Assembly (NCBI RefSeq): GCF_905171765.1
Contig: NC_053389.1
Location: 744,621,146-744,685,145 of the forward strand
Direction: 5' to 3'
DNA: 64,000 nucleotides
DNA from: Bufo bufo
Lineage: Eukaryota; Chordata; Amphibia; Anura; Bufonidae
The translations under genes were made by a program, and so were the position numbers. The notes beneath the pieces were generated by a model. That model saw nothing but the letters and a program-made list of their open reading frames with translations, searched no databases and was not told the DNA's origin. This document shows positions 52,301-60,437 of the stretch, piece by piece (within the stretch, counting starts at the first letter, position 1; every line of letters begins with the position of its first letter).

Positions 52301-52369
52301 CAGGGGCTAATAAGGGGTTAATAAGTGACGGGGGGGGGGTGTAGTGTAGTGTAGTGGTGCTTGGTGCTA

Positions 52370-52690
52370 CTTTACTGAGCTACCTGTGTCCTCTGGTGGT
52401 CGATCCAAACAAAGGGGACCACCAGAGGACCAGGTAGCAGGTATATTAGACGCTGTTATCAAAACAGCGTCTAATATACCTGTTAGGGGTTAAAAAAAAC
52501 ACATCTCCAGCCTGCCAGCGAACGATCGCCGCTGGCAGGCTGGAGATCAACTCTCTTACCTTCCGTTCCTGTGAGCGCGCGCGCCTGTGTGCGCGCGTTC
52601 ACAGGAAATCTCGCGTCTCGCGAGAGGACGCGTATATGCGTCCAGGCGGAATGAATCAACCACCTCCAGGACGCGTCTGTGCGTACAGCG
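52370..52690. repeat. Cluster of strong hairpins near the right end
   Basis: In order: TCCTCTGGTGGTC/GACCACCAGAGGA (about 52389-52432); CAGGTATATTAGACGCTGTT with its exact complement after 4-5 nt (about 52439-52483); CTCCAGCCTGCCAGCG/CGCTGGCAGGCTGGAG (52506-52547); TTCCTGTGAGCGCGCGC/GCGCGCGTTCACAGGAA (52565-52609); TCTCGCGTCTCGCGAGA and GGACGCGTATATGCGTCC (to about 52645). Five to six consecutive stem-loops with little spacer. Confidence 0.9.
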
Positions 52691-52725
52691 GTCCGGAGGT
52701 GGTTAAAGAGGGCCCTGGATTTGAG

Positions 52726-52860
52726 GTTTGATGTGAGGTCTGATCTGAGGATCTGATATGGAGGTCTGATTTGAGGTCTGATATGGGAGTCTGATCTAAA
52801 GTTGTGATATGAGGATCTGATCTGAGGATCTAATAAGGAGATCTGATCTTAAAGGTATTT
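52726..52860 (+). repeat. Minisatellite of GGTCTGATATGGG-type units (right part)
   Basis: Continuation of the array at 44206-44886 after the nested hAT-type element: GATTTGAGGTTTGATGTGAG, GATCTGATATGGAGGTCTGA. Confidence 0.95.
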
Positions 52861-53590
52861 TTTTACTGATGCATGTTATAAGGGAGTATTTTTCTACTGG
52901 CACACAATATAAGATGGTAATTTTTGTACTGGTGCACATTGTAAGGGGTTATTTTTTGTACTGGTCACCTTATAAGGGAATATTTTTCTACTGGCACACA
53001 TTATAAGGAGAATTATTACTACTGAGGGACTACGGAGAACATGATTACTAGTATGGGTACAATGGGGGAATTATTACTATTCGAGGCACTGTTAACACTA
53101 AGTGGATTCTGGTAGATAATTGTTTCTATTGGTGGGACTTTGGGGAGCACTATTACTGTGGGGACATCCTGGCACAGTATCAGCTTAGCACAGTTATTTT
53201 TGGGTGACATTATATTTACACTACTAGTGGCAGGGGCACTATTTGCTGGGTGCAGTTCTGTGTGTCAATAATTATTGAAGGGGGCGCTATCTGTGTGGTA
53301 CTAGTATTTTCAGTGGAATTATCTGTTTCTACAGTATAGTATTGGGGAGCACAGCGGACACAGTATTGGGGGTGGCAGGATTGGGTGTTCAGAAGGTGGG
53401 ACGATGGAAAAGTAGGAAACTAAGATGTATTTTTGTCAAACACGGATGAGAGAAGAGATGGCTGAAAGAATTCATCATGGCGGTCTGGTCTGAATGGAGA
53501 AGATGAGGAAAGAGAACATCTACATCAGAGGAGACATTACTGCATGTAAGAGGTATGTGGCGCTGTATTATCCTGTATGTTCAGCACTGT
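52861..53590 (+). mobile_element. Conserved hAT-module, copy 3
   Basis: Begins with repeats of TTTTTCTACTGGCACAC / TTATAAGG, then from 52970 is a diverged direct copy of 46590-47240. The exon-like block here is 53439-53552; its acceptor has decayed (TTTTTGTCAA instead of CAG), while the donor AAGAG|GTATGTGG is kept. It belongs to the outer element whose left part lies at 43681-44205. Confidence 0.75.
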
Positions 53591-54779
53591 ATGTAATGTT
53601 TTCCATGTAGGTTTTAAACAGTGGATCTGGAGAGAAGGGGATAGGTGGAGCAATTAGCATTGGGGGGTGCCTTTTCAATTTTTGACTCGGACAGCAGAAA
53701 GGCCTGGGGAAACAGGACCCCTGTTCTCAGGATCAGTAGAGGTCCCAGCAGTTTTCCACCCACTGATCAGCAAGTTATCCCCTATCCAACTTCAAAGCAT
53801 TGCACAAAACTTTCAAGGTCTGCTTTATTACTGGAAAGGCCAGAGGGTCATCAAACATGAGATAGTTGGCACAAAGTGAAAGTATAATTCACACAGTTAG
53901 AAAGACAGTTTGTGACAGAAAAGCTGAATATTTTTGACCAATTGAAAAAACTAATTTTTTTTTGTAGCCCAAATGAGTAAAATGCAGTCATAAACAAATT
54001 TCCCCAAAGGTGTACGTCTCCTTTAAGTAATTTCAAAAACATCTTTCATTTCTACCAAGTGCACAAGTTATTTTTCAAGCACCAAAGGAAGGAAGAGAAA
54101 ATTGCATAACCAAATAATTGGCACTCTAGGTATAAATGAAAATTTACCTTTGTACGCAATATTATTACTAATGAAGTGCAAGTATAGATCGACACTAGAC
54201 AAGTAAATTAGATTAAAAAAAGGCTGATAAAATCAAATAAAATATAATCTGAAAGCTGCTATGCCCTGGCAACATGCAATGTCCCCTGATTAAGTTTAGT
54301 ATGCCACAATTTTGAGATTTTAGTTGAGCATATGATATTCTATCCATATGGAGAAAATGTCAGTTGAAATTGTGCCTCTGTATGTTTCTATTAATTAAGC
54401 AGCCATCCATGTTAGAGTCAATCATACAAACTGTGTTAGTTAACCACTTATTAAAACTTGATACAGTTTTGGATATACTTGTAAGGTTAGAAATGCTATG
54501 ATATAATTGCTTTCTGACTAATATAATAAAGTCCTATGTTTGTGATCTCTCTTAGGAAACAATATATACTAAGAATATACAGTGTGCCTATCATATAACG
54601 ATTTCTGCTAATCCTGCAGGTAATATGAATAGTTTGGGACTTACTGTATCCCACTTGCAGTCAGAGCCCCGCAGACTTGCAGAAATATAATAGTTGGAAC
54701 TGATAAACAGCCCTAATGTGGGAAGCGCTGTAGCAGCTGTCCGCGTGGTAAGCTAGGAAATTAATAATAATTTCTGTTA
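53591..54779. other. Mostly unassigned DNA with one MITE fragment
   Basis: 53690-53795 (ACCCACTGATCAGCAAGTTA / TCCCCTATCCAACTT) is an inverted, diverged relative of 8896-8975. From about 53810 to 54779 the sequence is AT-rich and looks like ordinary unique DNA, with no frames, arrays or terminal repeats that I can support. Confidence 0.4.
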
Positions 54780-55215
54780 ATGTAACCTAGGACATACACG
54801 GTCCTGATGGTTTGGATAGTTCTGCAGCGACCACGCTGCAAAGGCATGTTTTTGACTAAAGGCGGCCAGATAGGTGTAGCAGTTTGAGCCTTGAGCCGAG
54901 GTGCAGTGATAGGAAGGGTGCACCTTTTTATCCCTTTGGGTACACTCCTGTTCTGAGGTTCTCCTACCTGATGATGGTTGAGGTGCCCTTGTTGGTGAAG
55001 GTTTTGAGGTGCAAGGCAAGGACCCCGTTTTCATGACACCAACACAACACACTGAGCTTCCCTTCCTCCGAGAAAGAGAGAGAGAGAGAGAAAGGGTGGT
55101 GCCAGCCCTGCCAAGCCACTAGGAACCTCCCACTCCACACACAACCTATGGGATGTGTAATACATGAACATAGTGTATGAAATACAGTGACATTACTACT
55201 AGCATAGCTAGTTCC
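54780..55215. mobile_element. LTR-like block related to 22905-23290
   Basis: Shares GCAGCGACC, GGTGCACCTTTTTATCCCTT / GGGTACACTCCTGTTCTG and CCTGATGATGGTTGAGGTGC with 22905-23170. A GA microsatellite lies at 55072-55092. It abuts the Gypsy 3' LTR homology but is not repeated in the 5' LTR, so it is a separate insertion or a different LTR family. Confidence 0.4.
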
Positions 55216-55425
55216 GACCTGGAACGTGGGGATTAGTCACTCACCCAGCACTTTGACTACTCCCAGCAAGAGCTATCCCGGATCAGCTATTACAGCAATG
55301 CTAAGTACCAAGGTGTCAAACAGCAACTGCTGCTGACACATAAAAAACGGCTCTTACTCCACCGAGGCCAGGAACCTCGGCGACACGTTCCTATCATCCA
55401 CAATGATTCCTTGTACCTTTTTACA
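55216..55425 (-). repeat. Gypsy 3' LTR (partial)
   Basis: Begins on the minus strand with TGTAAAAAGGTACAAGGAAT at 55425, directly after the purine tract. Homologous to about 57975-58185. The downstream part of the LTR is missing. Confidence 0.8.
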
Positions 55426-55427
55426 TA

Positions 55428-55439
55428 CCTCCCCCCTTT
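55428..55439 (-). promoter_or_regulatory. Polypurine tract
   Basis: On the minus strand AAAGGGGGGAGG stands two nucleotides before the LTR start TGTAAAAAGG, the normal site of plus-strand priming in LTR retrotransposons. Confidence 0.75.
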
Positions 55440-55454
55440 GTTCAACCCTGAGGG

Positions 55455-56130
55455 GGTGAACACATTCCAAACAGTATACTCGGGACAGGGCATCCGCGTT
55501 TCCCTGAAACCGGCCTGCCCTGTGTTCTACAGAGAACTTAAAGTTTTGTAAGGACAGGAACCACCTGGTGACTCAGGCATTTCTCTCATCCACTTGAGAG
55601 GGGAGTGGTCAGTCACCAGGCAGAATGTTCTCCACACCAAATAATAGCGGAGAGACTCGAGTACCCACTTGATAGCCAGGCACTCTCTCTCCACTATACT
55701 ATATCGGGTCTCGGCTGGGGTGAGCTTACAGCTGAGGAAGACAACGGGATGCTCCTCCTGAGACAGTACTGCACCAAGGCCTACTTCGGAGGCAACGGTC
55801 TGTACTAAAAACTCCCTTTTGAAGTTAGGCATCACCAAAATCGGGAACCGCACAGGGCCAACTTCAAAGCGGAGAAAGCCTCTTCCGCCTGATCATCCCA
55901 GCGAACTATCACTGACTTGTGTCCCTTCAAGAGCCCTGTCAATGGCGTGGCCACCATAACAAAGTGGGTGAGTAACCTCATGTAATAGCCCACCATTCCC
56001 AGAAATGACTTTACTTGCCAAGTGGTGACAGGTCCGGGCCAATTTCATATTGCCTCTATTTTGTTAACTTGGGGTTTGATGACTCCGCGCCTAATGACAT
56101 ACCCAGGTACTTAAAGGGATTTTGTCATGA
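55455..56130 (-). pseudogene. Gypsy RT end and RNase H remnant
   Basis: Upstream pieces FLGMVGYYMRLLTHF, VATPLTGLLKGHKSV and WDDQAEEAFSAL come from the reverse transcriptase thumb/connection. From 55853 an open frame reads QTVASEVGLGAVLSQEEHPV, FLSCKLTPAETRYSIVEREC and LAIKWVLESLRYYL, then TDHSPLKWM. After a frame change, FKFSVEHRAGRFQGNADALS completes RNase H. The first Asp of DASE is changed (TVASE). Only ~15 codons separate ADALSR from the purine tract, so no integrase follows RNase H in this copy. Confidence 0.85.
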
Positions 56131-56152
56131 CATTTTAGGCCTATAACCTGGT

Positions 56153-56440
56153 TTACTCGGTACAACATATCCTGCTGAACCACAAAACGGGGGAACACCC
56201 CCCGGAGCAAGGACACTCTGCTGGGGTTACGCCTGTCTCCTGGGTATCAGTCACTTTCGTAGCAGGCCACAGTGCCGGGAAACCAGGGAAGTCTCTCCCT
56301 ATTATAAGTTCGTAGTGTAAGTTTGTGGCAACTGCCACTTCGTGAGTCCACCTGCCGGCCCCTGTCGTTGGAGACACCAGGGCGGTGGGATAGTCTTTTA
56401 AGTCCCCATGAATCACATGACCCCGACTTTCCGGACAGAA
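56153..56440 (-). pseudogene. Gypsy protease-region remnant
   Basis: MIHGDLKDYPTALVSPTTGA, then WTHEVAVATNLHYELIIGRD and FPGFPALWP, is the C-terminal half of a retroviral-type aspartic protease with the IIGRDF motif. The active-site D(S/T)G triplet lies upstream in a broken frame. It ends abruptly near 56150, where unrelated repeat sequence (AAAGGGATTTTGTCATGACA) precedes the RT fragment. Confidence 0.7.
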
Positions 56441-56443
56441 TTC

Positions 56444-57560
56444 TCAGCAGACCGTACTAGGGGAGCCCTTACTAGGGACACTAGACTCCCTGTGTCCAGC
56501 AGTTCCTCCGCTGGAGGTGTCTCCCACTTCCACCTGGCACAAGTGATTTAGAGTTTCTGGGGTACCTGCTGTACACAGTTTCCTGGCATATAACGACTGA
56601 CGGAAGCCATAGTTCATGTCCATGGGTTCAACCTGATGTGGACAGTCAGCTCGTACATGGCCAGGCTTCCGACACCACCAGCAGACTATCGGAGCCGGGT
56701 CCATAGGGGGTACATCCCGGGCAGTTTTGGTTGACACGCGTCGACGGGTCTGGGGTGGAGATTTACAGGATTTGACTCCCCCCCCTTCCGAAAGAACCCC
56801 CCCCCCCCCCGTTGATTCCTGGTAGCCTCATAGCGTTCCACCAGGTCGACCATCTCAAGGGCATTACTTGGAGAGACCTTGCCGATCCATAGCTGGAGAG
56901 GGGGTGGAAAAGCCCTCCAGAACATATCAGCCAATGGTCTATCCAGCATTGCTATGGGACTCAGCACCTCAGGCTGTAGCCACTTTTAAAAAAGGTGGAG
57001 TAAATCATAATACTGGGGTCTCGCGGGCTCAGCCGGCTTAAACCGCCACTGATGTACCCGCTGGGCCCAGACCAACACATTCACCCCCAGTCTTGCCAAA
57101 ATCCCTTCCTTCCCTTTTTGGTAGTCGGCTGCTTGATCGTCCGGCAAGTCGAAATACACCCGCTGGTAATCGGATGCCAGGAACGGAGCGACGACCTCAG
57201 CCCACTGGTCTTGGGGTAGCTTCTCCCTTGTGGCCACTTTCTTGTACATCGCCAGTAGGTTTCGATGTCGTCTGCGGGTGTCATCTTAGGAATCGCCGCA
57301 CGGACTGCCTTCCGGGCATTGTAGACGCTTGGAGTTGCTCCTGCTGTCTGCAACGCCATCACGTGTTGTAGCAGCAACTGGTTGGTCTCTTGCTGCTGCT
57401 TGTTAGCCTCCCGTTGTTGCAGGTTTGTCTCTCGCTGCTGCAGATTAGCCTCCACGAGGGCCTTCCCAACAGCCTCCATTTTGTCGTGGGACACGGGTTG
57501 TAATACCGCTGGTTTGATGTATGACATACAACCGTGCCCAAAAATGCAAACCAAAAAATA
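56444..57560 (-). pseudogene. Gypsy gag with SCAN-like domain and CCHC knuckle
   Basis: In order: a Gln-rich heptad region (EANLQQRETNLQQREANKQQ); PKMTPADDIETYW; MYKKVATREKLPQDQWAEVV; PFLASDYQRVYFDLPDDQA; ARPQYYDLLHLF with KWLQPEVLSPIAMLDRPLAD; FWRAFPPPLQLWIGKVSPSN and ALEMVDLVERYEATRN. The last two resemble the helices of the SCAN dimerisation domain (WLRPE...LP..Q.WV....P.S..EAV.LVE). A CCHC knuckle CWWCRKPGHVRADCP follows. Three frames are needed, so at least two frameshifts have occurred. Gag forms the particle and binds RNA. Confidence 0.85.
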
Positions 57561-57611
57561 TTTCGGCGTTCACGCCGGCCTCACTACTCATGCCCGTGTC
57601 CACCACTAATT

Positions 57612-58185
57612 GTGGGGATTCCCTCTGGTAGTTAGGATAAGCGGGCGCAGTACAGAAGCAAAGTACAAGTTTGTAATTCAAACTTTAGTGTTTATTCACA
57701 CATGATACCAAAAGCAAATCTTTACTTTTGCAGTGTTGGTGTTACTTCACACCCAATGGCAAGTTAATATAACAAAAGTCACCTTGGTGGCAGTTCTGCC
57801 TCAGAAAGTTCAAATATAGGCTTTAGACGGCCTGTTCCCCTGACACACGGGTCTCCGCTCTCCAGCCCAGCACAGGCCTCAGAACCCACCACACAGACCT
57901 CCTGAGCTCCACTGTCAGACAGAGGTAATCCTCTCCACCTGGCAGTGCTGGCTTGTTTTATGCCTGGCAAAACCCGGCCTGGAATGTGGGGAGTAGTCAC
58001 CCACCCAGGACTTTGACTACACCCAGTAAGAGCCGTCCCGGATCAGCTATTACAGCCATTATAAGTACCAAGTTGTAAAACAGCAACTGCTGCTGACACA
58101 TAAAAACCGTCTCTTACTCCACCGAGGCCAGGAACCTCGGTGACAGATACCTATCATATACGATGATTCCTTGTACCTTCTTAGA
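57612..58185 (-). repeat. Gypsy 5' LTR
   Basis: On the minus strand: U3 with GGTACAAGGAATCATCG; a possible TATA (GGCATAAAACAAGCC, about 57950-57964); AATAAA at about 57689-57700 (GTGTGAATAAACAC); and an end at CCCCACA before ATTAGTGGTGGACACGGGC, where TGGTGGACACGG could be a primer-binding site. The upstream boundary is blurred by a TA microsatellite. Confidence 0.75.

Positions 58186-58211
<26 letters not shown>
58186..58211 (+). repeat. TA microsatellite
   Basis: (AT)n of about 13 units directly at the outer edge of the Gypsy 5' LTR. Confidence 0.95.
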
Positions 58212-58217
<6 letters not shown>

Positions 58218-58600
58218 GATAAAGTCCATCCCTTTAAGTGGACGGAAAAAGAAGAGACTGAACAGTCTGATTGTAAGAGAGAGAAAGGAGCTTCCATATA
58301 CAACTTTGAGAATTACTTAAGTCAACTGAAAAGATTGCATTTCATGTAAATACTGCTTGTGCAGATCACCTGTTGACCGGCTTCAGTAAAATACTGTGGA
58401 CTTGTTAAACCAAAACCTGGTCTCATCATTGTACTGCACCACACTATAGTTTACTCCATCATTTCTGCTCCTCTGCCTCAGGAAGTGCACTAAGGAGGAC
58501 AACCACCTATTTCCACTGCAACTTACTGCAACTCCTATTTCCACTGCTACTCTTTTCCTCTCCACTTCAATACCAGGCCCACTGCAACTTTAATGGAAGT
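58212..58600. other. Unassigned DNA, possible LTR tail
   Basis: GACTTGTTAAACCAAAACCT followed by CACCACACTATAGTTTACTC could be the R/U5 end of an LTR, but no partner is present. TTTCCACTGCAACT / CCACTGCTACT words repeat loosely around 58510-58560. No frame is supported. Confidence 0.3.
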
Positions 58601-59330
58601 CTATCTTCTTCAGAGTCCAGTATTAGTCTTGGAGGCAATAATAGCCTCCAAGACAAAAACCTACGTGGTCTGGAGACCAAATGGGCGACGCAAAGAAGAG
58701 GCCTTCACAAGGGAACATCACACCGATCCTATTCCCAGTATTATGGTGTGGGGTGACATAACATATGGATCCCTCTAGTCTTTATTTTAGGTACACTACA
58801 TGCTTGACACTACATTTGGTTGTAGAAACTGTGGTACAGCTATTTCTCCAATGTGTCCAAGGAGCTGTTTTTCAACAGGACAATGCCAGACTGCATGTTG
58901 CTCATGCTAATGTGAGCAGCCTGCATGATCTAAATGTGCTACCATGGTCTACAGCATCTCCAGTCTTGCCTCCTTCGAGAACAATTGGGACATTATTGGT
59001 TGGGAATTACAAAGAGAACTGCCAACAGTGGATCTTGATGACTTGCATGCCCAAGTGCATGTAGTGTGGCAGAACATTCCTCAGGCAACCATTAGTAACC
59101 TCATTGATAGCAGGTCAAGGCTTGCAAGTGCATGCATTTCTGCACACGGTGCTTATACTCCATACTGAATAAATCAAGTTTTTGTGAACATTTAGTTTCT
59201 ATTTTTTATCACTTGTATATCATTAACATGTATTGTCTATAGATCCCGAGATTTCTATAATTCAACAATTTTTTCATCTTGGTATTACAATTTCAATTTT
59301 GAGTAGTGTATAATGCTAGACACATTTTTG
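58601..59330 (+). pseudogene. Tc1-type transposase remnant (catalytic half)
   Basis: Fragments in three frames: YVVWRPNGRRKEEAFTREHH and IPSIMVWGDITYGS; GAVFQQDNARLHVAHANVSS with LNVLPWSTASP (second Asp of the triad in QDNARLH); then FENNWDIIGWELQREL, LDDLHAQVHVVWQNIPQATI and LIDSRSRLASACISAHGAYT. The last is the typical Tc1 C-terminus. The third acid region (expected PIENxW) reads SFENNW after a frameshift. The right terminus near 59290-59315 (TACAATTTCAATTTTGAGTA) is not paired. A third, unrelated Tc1 family in this window. Confidence 0.8.
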
Positions 59331-59689
59331 GAGTACTTGTGCCAAACTATTCATATCTAGCGTTGAGCGAACCCGAACTGTAAAGTTCGGGTACGTACCA
59401 AACTTTACGATTTTTGGTACCTGGACCCGAACCCGAACTTTGCCGGAAAAGTTTGGGTTCGATTTCTATGTTCTGGCATTTAAAAAAGCTTGCTGCAGGG
59501 CAGCCAATCAACAAGCTTTTAAGCTGTGTGCCCTTAGAAGCCATCACAGCCATGCCTACTAATGGCATGGCTGTGATTGTCCGGTGCATCATGTGACCCA
59601 GCCTCTATATAAGCTGGATCACGTGTAGCCCATCAGCTCTAAGTAGTTAAGGGACAGAAAGCAGGCAGCTGAAGTGTGGGACAGTGTTA

Positions 59690-59967
59690 GGGTCCATTCA
59701 CACGTCCGTGTGTGTTTTGTGGATCCACGCATCCGCGGATCCACAAAACACGGACACCGGCAAAGTGCGTTCCGCCATTTGCGGACCGCACATTGCCGGC
59801 ACTATAATAGAAAATACCTAATCTTGTCCGCAATTGCGGACAAGAATAGCAAATGTCAGCAAGTGTGGATCCGCAATTCTGGATCTGTGCGGCCCCATGG
59901 AAATGAATTGGTCCGCAATTCCGTTCCGCAAAATGCGGAACAGAATTGTGGACGTGTGAATGGAGCC
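59690..59967. mobile_element. 278-bp MITE, TTA target duplication
   Basis: GGGTCCATTCACACGTCCGT on the left and the complement of GGCTCCATTCACACGTCCAC on the right, with TTA at 59687-59689 and 59968-59970. Interior GTTTTGTGGATCCACGCATC / CGCGGATCCACAAAACACG and TCCGCAATTGCGGACAAGA hairpins. Related to the unit amplified at 50930-52300. Confidence 0.9.
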
Positions 59968-60119
59968 TTAGTACGATTTTTTGTGGGTGCAATACACCAT
60001 CTTTGCACCCCTGACACAGAAAGCTAATCATGAATCTGGCTGTTAATTCTGTGAGTGACCTACAGATATTTTTCTGTGGGTGCAATGCAACATTGTACTT
60101 TGTACCCCTGACACACAAA

Positions 60120-60425
60120 TATAATAGTTAATCCGTCTGTTAGTTAGGTGCACATCATATACCCATTTATTGCGTTAAGTACACCTGCACTGCATACGTG
60201 ACAGGGAAATTGATATAGTTAATCCGTCTGTTAGTGAGGTACACATCATATACCCATTTATTGTGTGAAGTACACCTGCAGTGCATACGTGACAGGGAAA
60301 ATAATATAGTTAATCCGTCTGTTAGTTAGGTGCACATCATATACCCATTTACTGCGTGAAGTACACCTGCAAGTCATACGTGACAGGGAAATTGATATAG
60401 TTAATACATCTGTTAGTTCAGTGGG
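60120..60425 (+). repeat. ~91-bp tandem repeat in the hAT-B leader
   Basis: About 3.3 units of GTTAATCCGTCTGTTAGTTA / GGTGCACATCATATACCCAT / AAGTACACCTGCA / CATACGTGACAGGGAAATTG. Occupies the same place as the R units in hAT-A but is unrelated in sequence. Confidence 0.9.
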
Positions 60426-60437
60426 TGACGTCAAAGA

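Larger units (their letters stand above)
47728..52702. mobile_element. 5-kb TTAA-flanked foldback-rich element
   Basis: Terminal CCACCTCAG / complement CCACCTCCGGAC with TTAA at 47724-47727 and 52703-52706. TTAA duplications are made by piggyBac and Kolobok transposases. The interior is non-coding and in three parts: an accordion of alternating inverted repeats (48190-50910), a tandem array with MITE-like units (50930-52300) and a cluster of perfect hairpins (52370-52690). Its insertion splits the right terminus of the hAT-type element. The autonomous partner is not in the window. Confidence 0.8.
44895..52717. mobile_element. 7.8-kb hAT-type element nested in the minisatellite, 8-bp target duplication
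   Basis: The left end is CAGGGCCGTCTTTAACGTGG. The right end GTTAAAGAGGGCCCTG is rebuilt once the TTAA element at 47728-52702 is removed (TCAATATTAAAGAGGGCCCT plus G). GATTTGAG is present at 44887-44894 and 52718-52725. Contents: further hAT-like tips near 44985-45090 (GGCGTAGCGTGGGG, CAGGGCCGCACCACC), a splice-donor-like GAAGGAG|GTAAGT (45368), a minisatellite, an exon-like module (46590-47240) and the TTAA element. Non-coding, so it must have been mobilised in trans. Confidence 0.85.
55216..58185 (-). mobile_element. Gypsy-type LTR retrotransposon with SCAN-like gag (defective)
   Basis: Minus-strand order: 5' LTR (58185-57612), gag with coiled N-terminus, SCAN-like capsid region and CCHC knuckle (57560-56440), protease tail (56416-56153), RT/connection fragment (~56100-55850), RNase H (55853-55455), purine tract (55439-55428) and 3' LTR (from 55425 to about 55216). 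Integrase and most of the reverse transcriptase are deleted. LTR homology: GATCAGCTATTACAGC, ACAGCAACTGCTGCTGACAC and CCACCGAGGCCAGGAACCTC occur in both. The coding parts contain frameshifts. Confidence 0.85.
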
